This document shows positions 20,737 through 32,082 of a stretch of 64,000 bases of DNA, one piece after another. The position numbers and the translations under genes were made by a program. The stretch's first letter is position 1. Each line of letters begins with the position of its first letter. The DNA comes from Theodoxus fluviatilis (Eukaryota > Mollusca > Gastropoda > Cycloneritida > Neritidae): contig JAWQFJ010028206.1 in the NCBI GenBank assembly GCA_034096865.1, positions 5,001 to 69,000 on the forward strand, written 5' to 3'. The notes under the pieces are model-generated. The model had not been told where the DNA came from and searched no databases. It worked only from the letters and a program-made list of their open reading frames with translations.

Positions 20737-23700
20737 TTAAAAAATAAAAACAATATCAGGAGCAGAATGCCAACCTATAGGAGGATCAGAATAAGGAATA
20801 TCTTTCTTCCAGCTAATAATAGAAGAAACATATTCCAGTCACTTCACTTTCACTTGTACCGTAGTCTGGACGACTGTTGGGGCACCACAGATGATCTGGC
20901 AACCAGTTCTCTCCATTCCTCTCGCCTCTCGGACTGTCTCAAGGCTTCGCTGAGCCTCATCCCTGTCCACTCTGAGACGTTGTCCTCCCATCTTTTCCTT
21001 TGTCTGCCTCTCCTCCTCCCTCCTTTAACTGTGCCTTGTAACACAGTCTTGGCAAGCCCTGACGATCGTGAGACGTGCCCATACCACTTTAGTTTGCGTC
21101 TTTTCAAAGTGGTCAGTAGTTCTTCATGGGGCCCGATGGCTTGCCTGATTCTCTTTCAGACTTCCTTGTTTGTGATGCGGTCCTTGTAGGAGATGCCGAG
21201 GAGTCGTCAAAAAGCATCTCATTTCCATGGCCTGTATCCTTCTCTCCAAGTCAGCTGTTAGTGTCCATGACTCACAGGCATACAAAAATATGGACATGAC
21301 CAGGGTGCGCATCAGTCTGATCTTTAAGCTGAGGGCTATGTTCCTGTCCTTCCAGATGTACTTGAGTTTTGTGAGTGCTGCTGTAGTCTGAGCAATTTTG
21401 GCGAGTATTTCATGTTTGGATCCTGCATCTGTGACAATTGCTCCCAGGTATTTGAAGCTGTTGACGGTTTCCATGTTCTCGCCACATACCGTGATGTCAG
21501 TGCTGATGCCGTTGGTGTTGTTGGTCATCAGTTTGGCCTTCTCTGCACTGATCTGCATTCCAAAATGCGTGGAGGTTGTGTCTAAGCGCTCCACTAAGTT
21601 CTCAAGCTCCTTTTCACTTCCGGCCAGGCCATCTATGTCGTCAGCAAAACGTAAGTTTGTGATTGTTCTGCCGCCAATGCTGACTGTCCCCTCGTGGTCT
21701 TTTAGGGCGTCAATCATTATTCTTTCCAGGAAGACGTTGAAGAGGGTGGGAGAGATCAAACAGCCTTGTCTCACTCCGACTGTGGTTCTGAACCAGTCCC
21801 CAATGCTGCTGTTGAAGTATACGGCACTTGTGGCATTGTCATACAGGTGATGAGGTTGGCGTTGATGTTGTACAGCCTCATGGTAGCCCACAGTGCTGCA
21901 TGCCATACCCTGTCGAAAGCCTTCTTAAAGTCCACGAAGACGTGGTAGAGGTCCTGTTGGTGTTGTAGGTACCTCTCGCACAGTATCCTGAGGTTGAAGA
22001 TCTGCTCCGTTGTACTGCGCCCTTGTCTGAAGCCTGCCTGTTTTTCAACTATGATCTTCTCTGTTTGTGACTTCAATCTGTTCAGTAAGATCTTCAGCAT
22101 GACTAACTCGGGTGGCTGATGAGGCTGATAGTTCTGTAGTTGTGGCATAGCTGTAAGTTGCCTTTCTTGGGGAGGGTGATGATGATGGACTGCGTCCACG
22201 GTGTGGGCCACTCATCCGTCTGCCAGATCTTGTTTCAGATGGTCAGTAAAGCACTATTCATCTCTTTCCCCCCTGCCTGTACCAGCTCTCCTGGGAGGTT
22301 GTCCATTCCTGCTGACTTCCCTTTCTTCAGCGATTTTATTGCTGCTTCCACTTTTACAGGAAGGATGGGATGGTCTTTGTGAAGGGACATTCGGTACCTC
22401 TGGGTCTTCCATGGTTCCGTAGTTGTAGAGTTCTGAGCAGTATTCTGTCCATATCTTTAGGATGTCTTGCTCCTCCGTCAGACACTTTCCGTCTTTGTCT
22501 TGTATTGTGGTTGTTTGCACTTGCTTTGTGCTGGTCAGATCTTTCACTAGTTGGTAGGCTTTTTTTGCTGTTGTTGTTCTTCAATGTCCTGGCACTGTTC
22601 TTCAATCCAGTTCTCCTTGGCCTTTTTCGTGCTTTTCTTGATTTCTTGGTTGACTGATTTGTACTGCTTTGCGCCATCTGTGTCGTTCTTTTTTTTCTTC
22701 AGGTCTCTCCATTTGTCGCATAGATCGAGTACATCGGCTGTGACCCATGGCTTTTTGACTGAGCGATGTTTGCCAAGGATCTCACTGGCCGTTTCAGCCA
22801 CCGTTGTGTTGAAGGTGTCAATCAACGTGTCTATGTCTGTGTCGACAGCGCCTAAAATGGTAAGCGCTGCAAATTTCCCTCCAATCGTTGCTTGGAAGGC
22901 TTCTGCTACCTCTGGATCTTTCAGTCTTTCGACGTCGAATTTGATTCTTGTGGGGCCCAGTTTGTTGACTTTCTTCAGGTGTAGCTTGAAGGTCATTAGA
23001 ACAAGCTCGTGGTCGCTCCCAATGTCAACCCTGGCAAGCTCCGTGTCTTGGTGACGTTCACACTGGAGCGGAAGCGCTTTTTCACCATGATGTAGTCTAT
23101 TTTGCTATTGTGTTCTCCACTAGGGCTGTGCCATGGTACTCTTCTTGATGGTTTGTGCGAGCCAAACGTATTTGTCAGCATGAGGTCATTGTAACTGGCA
23201 AAGTCCAACAGCCTCAAGCCCCTCTCGTTGGACTTGGTGTTGCAGTGTTGTCCACATGTGCCTTTCCAGTTCTTGTAGACAACTTCTCCTACTTTGGCAT
23301 TCCAGTCGCCTTGCACCACAAGGATGTCTTTCTTCAGAGTCTGATCTATGACTTCCTGCAGCTGTTCGTAGAAATCCTCTATATTCCAGTACTGCTGGAA
23401 GAACTACTACTTCAAGTTCATTACTTCCTAAAAGTTTTGTGGTTTCTTCATCAAATACCTTAATAAATCTTAATATTTTCTCTGTTGGTTTAAGACCTCC
23501 ACGATCAACATCAACTATGCCAGTTATGTAATATTCCCCCAACAGAATTATGGGATTTTTTTGCTTGATGAGCTTGTGAAGGGCGGGAGATGGCTAAGCA
23601 AATTTAAAAGTTCTGAAATTTGTATCCATGCTACAGAAAGGGTGTTTTCTGAATTGAGTCTGTGGTAGAGTCCAAGGGCAGAATAAAATTGTTGTTTAAG

Positions 23701-24455
23701 GTTAAGCTCTTGAATAAAAAAGGAGTCAGAAATCAGAACAGATTCATTTTCAACATTCTTTCCAGAGCTAAAATCTTTTACAATACGCCATAATATTGGG
23801 GTACCCTTTCCACACAGATAGTATTTTATTTCTTTTAAAACAGATTGGCCAGTGGTGTCATAGATGACATGCCCTTTATATTCTAAATATCCTTCTAAAT
23901 AGCTAGAGAGATAAATCTTATCATTTGATATTTCTGCCCTTAAAGGAGGCTTTAAAAGTAGCTCTGAAACAAGAAAGCCATCAACTCTCAGCTTTGGAGT
24001 TACTTCAATGGTTTTTCTGCCTTTATCAACAACATCAGAGTTTTGGAGAACGACTTTTCTGATAAATTTATGCTCTGTGTCTGATTCACCCTCAATGACT
24101 GATAATGGTTTTGGGCATTCATCGTCTATGTATTTTTTGGTAGCTGCATCATTGTCTTCTGTGGGGGTTCCATGTTTACAATCTTTTTTCCTTTCATGTC
24201 ACCATCAAAGCCTGTTTTTGAGTCAACATATGACTTAGTTGCTGCATCACTTTCTCCAGTTGGCTCAGCTAAATTCACAAGTTGTTCGCCATCTAAATCC
24301 AAACGTGCTTTCATATTATTAGTTCCATCAACCTTTAAAAATGTGTTTTCTGCTGAAATCGCAAGAGCAGACATTACTCCGACCACATACTGATTATTTG
24401 TGGCTTGTTTGTCTCCTGTGGGGTCAGCTAATGCAAATATCTTGTTATTACTCAT
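20737..24455 (-). pseudogene. Fibre-like protein gene of the Polinton, frameshifted and interrupted
   Basis: The gene opens at ATG 24455. The first ~100 residues contain three similar blocks ending in PTG-x-x-x-A-T-x-x-Y-V (for example LVNLAEPTGESDAATKSYVD), a pattern typical of phage-type tail fibres and of fibre-like genes in virus-like elements. Frameshifts near 24150 and 23560 separate it from a long middle part with alternating hydrophobic and charged residues. The last ~20 codons lie at 20829-20737, beyond the RTE-like insertion. Without the insertion the gene is about 1.2 kb (~390 codons). A role in host attachment is inferred only from the repeats. Confidence 0.55.
20840..23380 (-). 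mobile_element. RTE-like (APE-type) non-LTR retrotransposon, 5'-truncated
   Basis: The minus strand encodes the end of an APE endonuclease (QGDWNAKVGE; KIDYIMVKKRF at 23319-22996), a linker, reverse transcriptase with GVRQGCLISPTLFN and FADDIDGLAG (catalytic FADD), and a C-terminal RRKLKWYGHVSR block. Several frameshifts separate the pieces. ATATTCCAGT flanks it at 20830-20839 and 23381-23390, a perfect 10-bp target duplication. The 3' end is AAGTGAAAGTGAAGTG. It lies in the fibre-like gene. The clade is RTE or a close relative; I cannot fix it by eye. Confidence 0.8.
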
Positions 24456-24458
24456 GTT

Positions 24459-24587
24459 TTAGTTTCCCAAAAGTTTTCCACCAGACAAAGGAAGGTAATT
24501 TTGAAGTGCCCCAGCATTGCTTGGAGTAAAACTTTCAATATGCTTCTGGTGTTGCCCTAACATTGTTCCAAACTTTGTGTAATCCAT
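24459..24587 (-). CDS. 42-residue ORF upstream of the fibre-like gene
   Basis: ATG 24587 to TAA 24459, ending 3 bp before the fibre start. It encodes MDYTKFGTMLGQHQKHIESF and a Gly/Leu-rich tail, with no membrane segment. Tight spacing suggests co-transcription with the fibre-like gene in the Polinton. It is also the gene next to the divergent ATPase. Function unknown; being short and intact in decayed surroundings is weak evidence. Confidence 0.4.
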   Translation of the reverse strand: MDYTKFGTMLGQHQKHIESFTPSNAGALQNYLPLSGGKLLGN

Positions 24588-24619
24588 TTTTATAGTATAA
24601 TACTAAAACTGAATATTGT

Positions 24620-25914
24620 AAATTGTGATACATGCCATGACCCTGCAGTAAAACACCATTTTCTCATTCCAGATTGCCACTACATGTTGGTGGGACCCAC
24701 TGTCCAGGGAAAAACTAATCCTGGTGAACTTACTACTGAAATACTTCAATGCAGACCAGATTGTCATTCACACCATGAATCCACAAGAAGAGAAATTTCA
24801 ACTACTGCAAGATTTCTTTGAGTGTGTTCATGAATTCGACCCAGCCAAGCCCAAGAAAAGTACAAAAGCTCTACTTGACCAGATAAAAGAGCTGTCTTGT
24901 GCCAACTCAGAATTGTGTGACTTGTTCAAGAATTGCTTTATAAGGCTCCTAGAGAATGACAGACCTTTTCATTGTGTGAAGATGTTGAGCCAGTTGAAAA
25001 CCTTGATGACTCTGATCAAAAAGTAGTCATATTTGATGATGTAAAAGTTGACTCTAAAAACATGAACACTTTTAAGGAGTACTTTTCTCTCAGCAGAAAC
25101 AAAAACTGCAAATGTTTGTATCTGTGCCAGTCCTACTATGACGTTCCAAAGTACATTCGAAGAAACACTAAGTGTTTTGTGTTGTTTAGTGGGCTGGGGC
25201 CGGTTGCTCAACAATCAGTGGCCGTAAAATTGTGTTACCAGTCAAAAGCAACATAATCCTTCTCGAGATTGATCCATTTCCGATAATCTGGTAAGCTGTC
25301 TGAAAGACGCGAAAACTGAAGATAGTTGTATAATAAACACAGCCAAATGCAGGTTCGAGGACAACAATGTATTTATTATCTTTCCTGGTGTCGCTGAGGT
25401 CCGCGCATCAGCTATTAATAGAAGTGCGCGAAGCTTGGCGGGGCTCGTATCAACTCGCTGATGCGGTGCGTTCACCTCTTTCCATGTGGAAAATCTCCCA
25501 ACCCACTCAATCAAATAGCTCGTTGCATTCATCAACTAACGAATGAAAAAAGCTCTGTTTATTACCTTGTGACGTGGCAGGACTAACATTCAGCTACTCG
25601 CGTTAGCTTCAAGTTAAATTGATGCTGTGCAACTCCGATAGATAGTGAGCCTAACTGCCAGCTAGTTACCTTGCAACTAGTCACTAACTGACACTAATTT
25701 TGCCCATCTGTTGAGCAACCGGCCCCTGGACAATAAGGATGTGAGGTGTATAGCTCAAGACCACAGTGCTGGAATTACTTCAGATGAGTTTGTTCAAGTG
25801 TATCATGCAGCCACAGCAGAACCTTATTCATTCATGGTTTTGGACAAAACAGCAAGACTACCTCCAGAAATGTATAGAAAAGGGCTTGATTGCTTTTACA
25901 ACAAAATGAATTAA
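24620..25914 (+). pseudogene. FtsK/HerA-type packaging ATPase of the Polinton, interrupted by a MITE
   Basis: Three frames together show the genome-packaging ATPase: Walker A GPTVQGKTN near 24691, Walker B KVVIFDDV near 25021 (two adjacent Asp), a sensor-like CKCLYLCQSYYDVPK segment, and a C-terminal part after the MITE (LDNKDVRCIAQDHSAGIT to the stop at 25914). Frameshifts lie just after Walker A (one extra base near 24720) and near 24985. With the MITE removed the gene is about 770 bp (~255 codons), normal for Polinton ATPases. It is divergent from the fibre operon. The ATPase would pump element DNA into capsids. Confidence 0.75.
25197..25725. mobile_element. Harbinger-type MITE (529 bp) in the ATPase gene
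   Basis: Perfect 17-bp terminal inverted repeats GGGCCGGTTGCTCAACA are flanked by CTG at 25194-25196 and 25726-25728. A 3-bp CWG target duplication is the pattern of animal PIF/Harbinger elements. ATPase coding continues exactly across the insertion (SGL then DNKD). No transposase is encoded. Confidence 0.75.
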
Positions 25915-25955
25915 TTAAAGTTATCTTGAAATAATATATACTGTAAATTATTGCA

Positions 25956-27111
25956 ATGAGTTTTGAACATATACAAACGGTTAATAAGCGAAATGAGCTA
26001 ATCAAGAAATACTTAAAAGCACGAGAAAAAGTGGCTGCAACAAAAGTTGCTGAGAAAGAGTTCCAAAGAGTTGTGGTACAGCCTTTCACTAAACCCATTG
26101 TAGAAGCAGTTCAGATGTCTCTACAGTCTTTGCCTCCCCTTCCAGCTTTACCGCCTCCACTTGAAGAGGTTCTAAATATTGACCTGGATGCAGATATTGA
26201 TCCTAATGTGTTGGAAAATTACGAGCTCCCAAAACTTTCTTCCACATTATCGGCTACCTCTAAAGATACTCTTTTGGATAGCTTAAAGCTTGTAAACAAT
26301 GAATCTGTGAATCTTATTCAAAAACTGGGCGGTAAAAAAGGAGGAAAAAAGAAAAAATCTCGACAAGAAAAGGAAGATATTCAGTATGACCTCACTAATC
26401 TACAAACGTATAGAAGAATAATTCAGGGTCTAATTAAAAATATGCAGTCATTAAAAAACCAAAGCGTAAACCTAAGACTTTTTCAAAGGAAACGTTTGGA
26501 ACTGGTCTGCCAAGGCATCCATACAAGTTAACAAAAGACTTAATGTTTGGAAATCTTAAGATTGACCCAACACAGCTATCTCAATTGAAGCTAGTTGCAT
26601 ATAAGAATGGTAAAAAGGTACTTAGTAAACCAGTTGACTATGATTTCATGGAATTGCTTCATAAAAGGTTTAACGCTAAGAAGCAGTACAGCCCAGCTGC
26701 CCTTACAACCTTTAAAAAGTTGGTTGAGCTGTCTGGTTTGCCCATAAACAAAGACCCTTAAAGTTTACAAAAGTTGTTAAGGGTTGCACCCTAGAGGACT
26801 TAGCAAATAGACTGACTGTATTGACAGGAAGGGTAGAAGCAGGAAACAAATCCAAGCATGTTACTAATGAGATACAGTAATCGCCGCTTATTAAAAACAC
26901 ATCGGGACCGAACAAAAGTTATTTTAATAAGCGGCGTTTTTATTAACCGTTTGCGTGTTGAACATGTCCATCAGTAACGATGTAAATCCGGACCGGACCA
27001 ACTGTATTTAAAAAACGGCTGTTTTTATTAACCGCGTGTTTTATAAGCGGCGACTACTGTAGTAGATATCCTTAAAAATTACACATTAACATTATCAGCA
27101 AAGAGGAATAA
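25956..27111 (+). pseudogene. Polinton hypothetical protein linked to the ATPase, frameshifted
   Basis: ATG 25956 opens 41 bp after the ATPase stop. The first 190 codons are helical and charged at the N-terminus (KRNELIKKYLKAREKV), with a Pro-rich segment (LPPLPALPPPLEEV) and a lysine patch (GGKKGGKKKK). A frameshift near 26480 leads into a second part (26543-26761: MFGNLKIDPTQLSQLKLVAY ... RFNAKKQYSPAAL), another near 26760, and, past the pogo-like MITE, an end at ISKEE followed by TAA at 27111. Genes of this layout recur beside the ATPase in animal Polintons; the function is not established. Virion component is a reasonable guess. Confidence 0.5.
26875..27059. mobile_element. pogo/Tc1-like MITE (185 bp)
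   Basis: The ends CAGTAATCGCCGCTTAT and ATAAGCGGCGACTACTG form a near-perfect inverted repeat, flanked by TA at 26873-26874 and 27060-27061. An internal TAATAAGCGGCG copy repeats the terminal motif, suggesting a duplicated or rearranged end. It interrupts the hypothetical gene. Confidence 0.7.
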
Positions 27112-27460
27112 AAAACGATATACGAACCATACACAAATATATAAGCCAATATTTTTTTATTTGTATGAAATATACATGGAAGAAAAGGTTGTTTTGAGCA
27201 GTGCTGCAGCACCTATAGGTTGTGCACATGACTTTACGATTGACTTGAAGGTAGACCCTTCGATACGGTATGAAATGAGCGACTTTTTTGGAAATTATCT
27301 CCCTTGCCGCCGCTTGGCGGCGCGTCGGCTCCAAGGGGCTTGGTTGGTACACAGTGACAAGTTCTTTCGCTTAGATTAGACCTGAGTGTTCGAGTTTTTT
27401 TTATTGTTTTCTTGCTGTCGCTTTCAAATCTGTTCACAGTACTAAGCTGGCTGGTTTACT
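27112..27460. other. Stretch after the last Polinton gene, no gene supported
   Basis: A frame at 27170-27300 (MEEKVVLSSAAAPIGCAHDF) could start another Polinton gene but ends quickly at GGAAATTATCTCCCTTGCCGCCGCTTGGCGGCG, a GC-rich hairpin. No Polinton terminal repeat is recognised, so the right end is not resolved. Confidence 0.4.
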
Positions 27461-27760
27461 TAGATGTGATTTTTTTTAATGCGTGCTAGCTGATATTAGG
27501 TTTAGAGCTTGAATTTTTTATATTACACAAGTTCTTTTTCGCTTATAACTCCAGTGTTCGAACCAATGAAAACCACGGAAAGAGATGGCCGTTTCGTTCC
27601 TTGCATCTCATTGGCCAGCTTGTCATGAGGTCAGCCCGTGATCATGCGCTGACCTCATGACAGTTGTAAGCGAAAAAGCGAGTTGTAAGCGTAATATCAT
27701 TGAAAATTCAAGCTCTAAATCTAATATCAGTTAGCACGCATTAAAAAAAAATCACATCTA
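27461..27760. mobile_element. Palindromic MITE-like element (~300 bp)
   Basis: TAGATGTGATTTTTTTTAATGCGTGCTAGC at the left is mirrored at 27682-27760 by the complement ending AATCACATCTA, giving arms of ~75-80 bp. The centre carries its own palindrome around TGTCATGAGGTCAGC ... GCTGACCTCATGACA (27610-27662). There is no coding capacity and no clear target duplication. Confidence 0.6.
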
Positions 27761-27784
27761 CGCTAACAACTGAATGACAGTAAA

Positions 27785-28740
27785 ACAGAATGCATGCTAG
27801 TAAGATCAAGCAGGACAGCCACTGATGCCCTCCCTTCTTCTCTTAAGATTGGCGACTGTGATGTGGAGTTCGTTCCATCAGTTAGGAACCTTGGTGTTAC
27901 CTTAGATTGTCATCTCAATATGTCGGAACACGTCAGGAACACATGCAAGATCGCCTACATGCACATCAGACAGATCAGTGCAATTCGTCATCTTCTCACA
28001 CAAGAAGCTACTCAAACTCTCGTCTGTGCTTTCATTCTTTCACGCCTCGACTACTGCAATAGCCTTCTTTCCGGTTGCCCTAAGTATCTCGTGTATCGGC
28101 TCCAAAGAGTCCAGAACTCTGCTGCTCGCCTCATCTGTAAAGTTAGAAAGTCTCACCACATTACTCCTATCCTCCGCTCTCTTCATTGGCTACCAGTTTC
28201 TGCTAGGATCCAATACAAAACCTCCTGCCTCTGCTTCAACTCTGTCTCTGCTGTCGCTCCTCTCTATCTGTCTCAACTCCTTCACATCTACACACCATCT
28301 AGACAACTTCGCTCTTCTTGCGACACTCGCATCTTCAAAATTCCATCCGTTCGGTCAAAAACATTTGGTCAGCGTACTTTTTCATACCAAGGTCCTACCA
28401 CCTGGAACGGACTCCCCTTCTCAGTGCGTCATGCAAACACTGCAGCTTCCTTTCGGTCAAATCTGAAAACCCACTTGTTCTCTAAGTCCTATTGAAAATA
28501 TTTCGTACTTGCTGAATGTTTCAGGCTCATGTTTGTATATAATGCATGTGTGTGTTTCTTCACGTGTAGGATGCATGTTGTATTATAACGTGCGTATGTG
28601 CGTTTCATGTCCAGGCTCAAACTGTATGATAATGTGTGCGTGTTTGTGTGTGAGTGTGCGCCTAGAGCTTCACTATGTACTTTTTTCACTGTGTGGAGGA
28701 AGTGCGCCTTACAAATAAACATATTATTATTATTATAATG
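27785..28740 (+). pseudogene. CR1/L2-type retrotransposon 3' half, 5'-truncated
   Basis: An intact 233-codon frame (27794-28495) encodes the reverse transcriptase thumb and C-terminus: FILSRLDYCNSLLSG, RVQNSAARLICKV, LHWLPVSARIQYK and a terminal FRSNLKTHLFSKSY. The 3' UTR runs to (ATT)n at ~28728-28738. The YADD palm is lost. Sequence differs clearly from the copies at 14229 and 16662, so three lineages are present. Confidence 0.75.
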
Positions 28741-29275
28741 TAGCATTCAAAAAAGTTTTTCCCCGTGCAAAGCCGTCTCGCCTGCCGGAAATAATATGGG
28801 AGTCACCTCCCTGTAGTCTATTTGTAGTCTGGTTTTATAAAACGCGACCGTTGACTGACTTGGCACGCCCGGGGAGTTATGCTAAGATCCGGCCGCGTTA
28901 ATATATCTGCGTTTTGTGACAAACGTCTTGCTCGGCGGTACTGTACTCCATGCACCTTAACGGTCCGCGTGATTCGGGTGTAATCATAAGCTAACCGAAG
29001 TTGCGAATGTTTCCGACTTCGACCATTTCAGCAGCGCCAATAAACGTCGTTTACCTTAAGATTACACCCAAATCACGCGGACCGTTAAGGTGCATGGAGT
29101 ACAGTGCCGCCGAGCAAGACGTTTGTCACAAAACGCAGATATATTAACTCGGCCGGATCTTGGCATAACTCCCCGGGCGTGCAAAATCAGTCTGGCGGAG
29201 TGCCGGGTGCCGTCTCTTTTTAGAGTTCAATTCTCAGCACGTCCCGAACAGATAACTCTGCGATGACTTCCATAA
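28738..29275. mobile_element. Palindrome-cored repeat, left member of an inverted pair
   Basis: This block is the reverse complement of 34140-34672. Its core (28858-29188) is a long palindrome: CACGCCCGGGGAGTTATGC near 28864 is mirrored at ~29165-29185, with arms of ~130 bp round a ~60-bp loop. The flank GTCTCGCCTGCCGGAAATAA ... GTAGTCTATTTGTAGTCTGG is shared with the right member. It is a truncated copy of the element at 34092-34859. Confidence 0.7.
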
Positions 29276-29394
29276 ACTGTTTTCACCGGGAAATTATTTT
29301 GACCGCTACACGCCAGCCTGTAGCGGGCACAAAAGTCGACCGTGTAAAAAAGTCGATGGAAGTCATCAGAGAGTTACCTCCCTCCACTATCGCA

Positions 29395-30018
29395 TGTGTT
29401 TGTGAGGGAAATTTCTCCCAATAAGCAACGGATTTGCTGCTGTGCGAGCTATTTTTGCATGTGGGTTGTTTTTATTCATTCTGCAAATTATGTAGCGTGC
29501 AAAAAATTAGCCCGTGCAAAAGACACAGCGAAAGTCATCAGTGATTTACCTCTCTTGTTGCTATTTGCCAAAATGATAGACTCCGCTGATCGCACGTGTT
29601 TTTGTCGGAAATCTCTGTACAAGCGTAGCGTCTGCAGGAAAAGCCGCGAACGGCGCGATCTAAAAATAGATCAGCGAGTGACGTCTACCAACATCCGGGG
29701 ACATCGCTTAGCGTGCGTTCCCATTGCTGTGATGCAAGATGGTTCGACACTGCTCCTGGGGAAAATGCAACAGCGATTCAAGATACAAGCACAAAGACCA
29801 CATGAAAGGAGTATTTTATAACGATGCCCGACCCACTTGTTGAATCGGAGAAATTCAACCGATGGGTGCATTTGTGCGGGCGACTACACTTCAAAGTAAA
29901 GCCAAGTAGCTCCTAGGCACGATGGAGACAGTTCATTTGTTCAAAGCATTTCGTTGGTGGCAATGAAACTACAGAAATGAATCCGGATCCACTCCCTGCT
30001 CATTACACGGAACAGCAG
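29395..30018 (+). pseudogene. THAP-domain exon relic, copy 1 (plus strand)
   Basis: From ATG 29739 the frame shows HCSWGKCNSDSRYKHKDHMK, the N-terminal Cys pair of a THAP-type zinc finger, then after a frameshift near 29822 FNRWVHLCGRLHFKVK, and after a stop FICSKHFVGGN (the Cys-x2-His end of THAP) and NPDPLPAHY. It ends at CAG followed by GTGAGT at 30019, a good splice donor, so this looks like the first coding exon of a THAP transposase gene. 29395-29738 is its upstream region, repeated inverted at 31490-31740. THAP domains are DNA-binding parts of P-element-type and other transposases. Confidence 0.6.
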
Positions 30019-30334
30019 GTGAGTTTTTATTATGATAGATCGCAATTAGGGGCTCCGCATCACACGGAATGGAAGATTTATCATGCCTCCGTGCCGAACA
30101 GAGCGTTTTCGGCGTTCTTTCATTCCTTCAGCTGTTCACAACGCGGACTTACACTATGGATATATAGCTACAGGGTTAAAGAGTAAAGCGACGGATATGC
30201 ATTATTGCATACATAAGGCTAAGCTACACGAATGATTTCGGTGGGGGTAATAAAAACCGCTGGCGCTGAACCTCCAGGTTTTTGCATTAAAAAAACACAA
30301 TAAATCATACAAAAATGTGTCTTTTAGCTTGGGG

Positions 30335-30815
30335 CCTACACATCACACAGCACATGGAGACAATCACAGACCTACACACCACACAACACATGGAGACAGA
30401 CAGTCACAGACCTACACACCACATGGAGACAGACAGTCACAGACCTACACACCACAACACATGGAGACAGTCACAGACCTACGCACCACACAACACATGA
30501 AGAGAGACAGACACAGACCTACACACCACACAGCACATGTAGACAGTTACAGACCTACACACCACAACACATGGAGACAGTCACAGACCTACACACCACA
30601 ACACATGGAGACAGTCACAGACCTACACACCATACAACACATGGAGAGAGACAGACACAGACCTACACACCACTACACATGGAGACAGTCACAGACCTAC
30701 ACACAACACATGGAGACAGTCACAGACCTACACACCACAGCACATGGAGACAGTCACAGACCTACACACCACAAAACACATAGAGACAGACAGTCACAGA
30801 CCTACACACCATCTT
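30335..30815. repeat. ~34-36-bp minisatellite (CACATGGAGACAGTCACAGACCTACACAC)
   Basis: About 13 copies of ACACATGGAGACAGTCACAG plus ACCTACACACCACA occur here, with length variants (extra ACAGACAG). All three forward frames look open in places because the unit lacks stops; I do not read it as coding. The DNA just upstream (30020-30334) has nothing I can assign. Confidence 0.8.
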
Positions 30816-31244
30816 TGAAGTGCTGCAAGAACAAAACAAAACAAACGAAATGTTTTTCCCCCTTACTCTGATTATTCCTTGTTTCGGAGACGACTGTGAT
30901 TTTGACTTTTGAGTAGGCCTACACGAACACACAAGCTCGATACAGCCGGCAACAAGCTAGTTCGCCGGGCGGGACAGTGAAATAGATCTATTTCACTCAG
31001 AATGTCAATCAATATAGGGCAACGTACTTATTTTTTAAATCAGGGATTGATTAAATCATCATATTTTTGTGACACTGAGACCAGACCATCAAAACAATTA
31101 GCACTAGGCCTTGAATCAAATCGTCGTACGAGATCTTACGTTGACTGCAAATGTACAACAGTGCCGCATGATTGTGTCGACATTCAGTTAGTTCGCTGGG
31201 CGATTCCAGGCTTTTAACCAGCGAAGGCAACGATCTAGATGGTA

Positions 31245-31740
31245 CATATACTTTACCGGTTTCACAAATGGAATGAATTTGACGCCAACACAGCCATCGT
31301 GCCTCGGAGCTGTTTGGCTTTACTTTGAAGTGTAGTCGCCCGCACAAATGCACCCATCGATTGAATTTCTCCGATTGAACAAGTGGGCATTGTTATAAAA
31401 AATACTCCTTTCATGTGGTCTTTGCGCTTGTATCTTGAAACGCTGTTGCATTTTCCCCCAGGAGCAGTGTCGAACCATCTTGCAGCACAGCAATGGGAAC
31501 GCACGCTACTTAAGCGATGTCCACGGATGTTGGTAGATGTCACTCGCTGATCTATTTTTAGATCGCGGCGTTCGCGGCTTTTCCTGCAGACGCTACGCCA
31601 TGGCATGCAACTGGGATATACAGGATGAATAAAAACAATCCACACACAAAAATAGTTTGTGCAGCAGCAAATCCGTCGCTTGTCAGGAGAGATTTCCCAC
31701 AAAAGACGCGCGATCAGCGGAGTCTATAGCAAATAGCAGC
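31245..31740 (-). pseudogene. THAP-domain exon relic, copy 2 (minus strand)
   Basis: Opposite in orientation to copy 1. From ATG 31478 the minus strand encodes HCSWGKCNSVSRYKRKDHMK, then, one frame over, FNRWVHLCGRLHFKVKPNSS and a degenerate HSIC in place of the Cys-x2-His end. The upstream 31490-31740 matches that of copy 1. The pair, ~1.2 kb apart, forms an imperfect inverted repeat enclosing the minisatellite at 30335. Confidence 0.6.
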
Positions 31741-32082
31741 AAGGGAGGTGCATCTCTTGTGACTTCGCCGTCTCTATAGGACATTCTCACTTCTGATATG
31801 GAAATTCAGCCCGACTTTTGTCCCTTTACTTTCACTAGTTCCGGTAGACTGGTAAAAATAGAAGCTCATGGGATGATCGCTAGATCGGGGCAAAAGGATG
31901 ACATTAAAGCATGCAAAAATATTAATTAGATTAAAAACTAATCGAAAATAATCATATTAGGCTGTTTTAACGTATACTTTCTGCACAAAACCCACATAAA
32001 ACAAGTAAACAAACCTCACCGTATGAACTTAGCTAGCTAGCAGACGAACGCGATCGAACCATAGTCACTACGCCAGCGGTAG
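31741..32082. other. Unassigned stretch
   Basis: AT-rich sequence with no ORF or recognised repeat, between THAP copy 2 and the CGCAATCCCC repeats. Confidence 0.5.

Noticed and set aside
30315..30871. Repeat-rich ORFs in several frames (His/Thr/Gln rich)
   Set aside because: The minisatellite unit lacks stops, so long frames arise by chance in three frames; no conserved start or flank.
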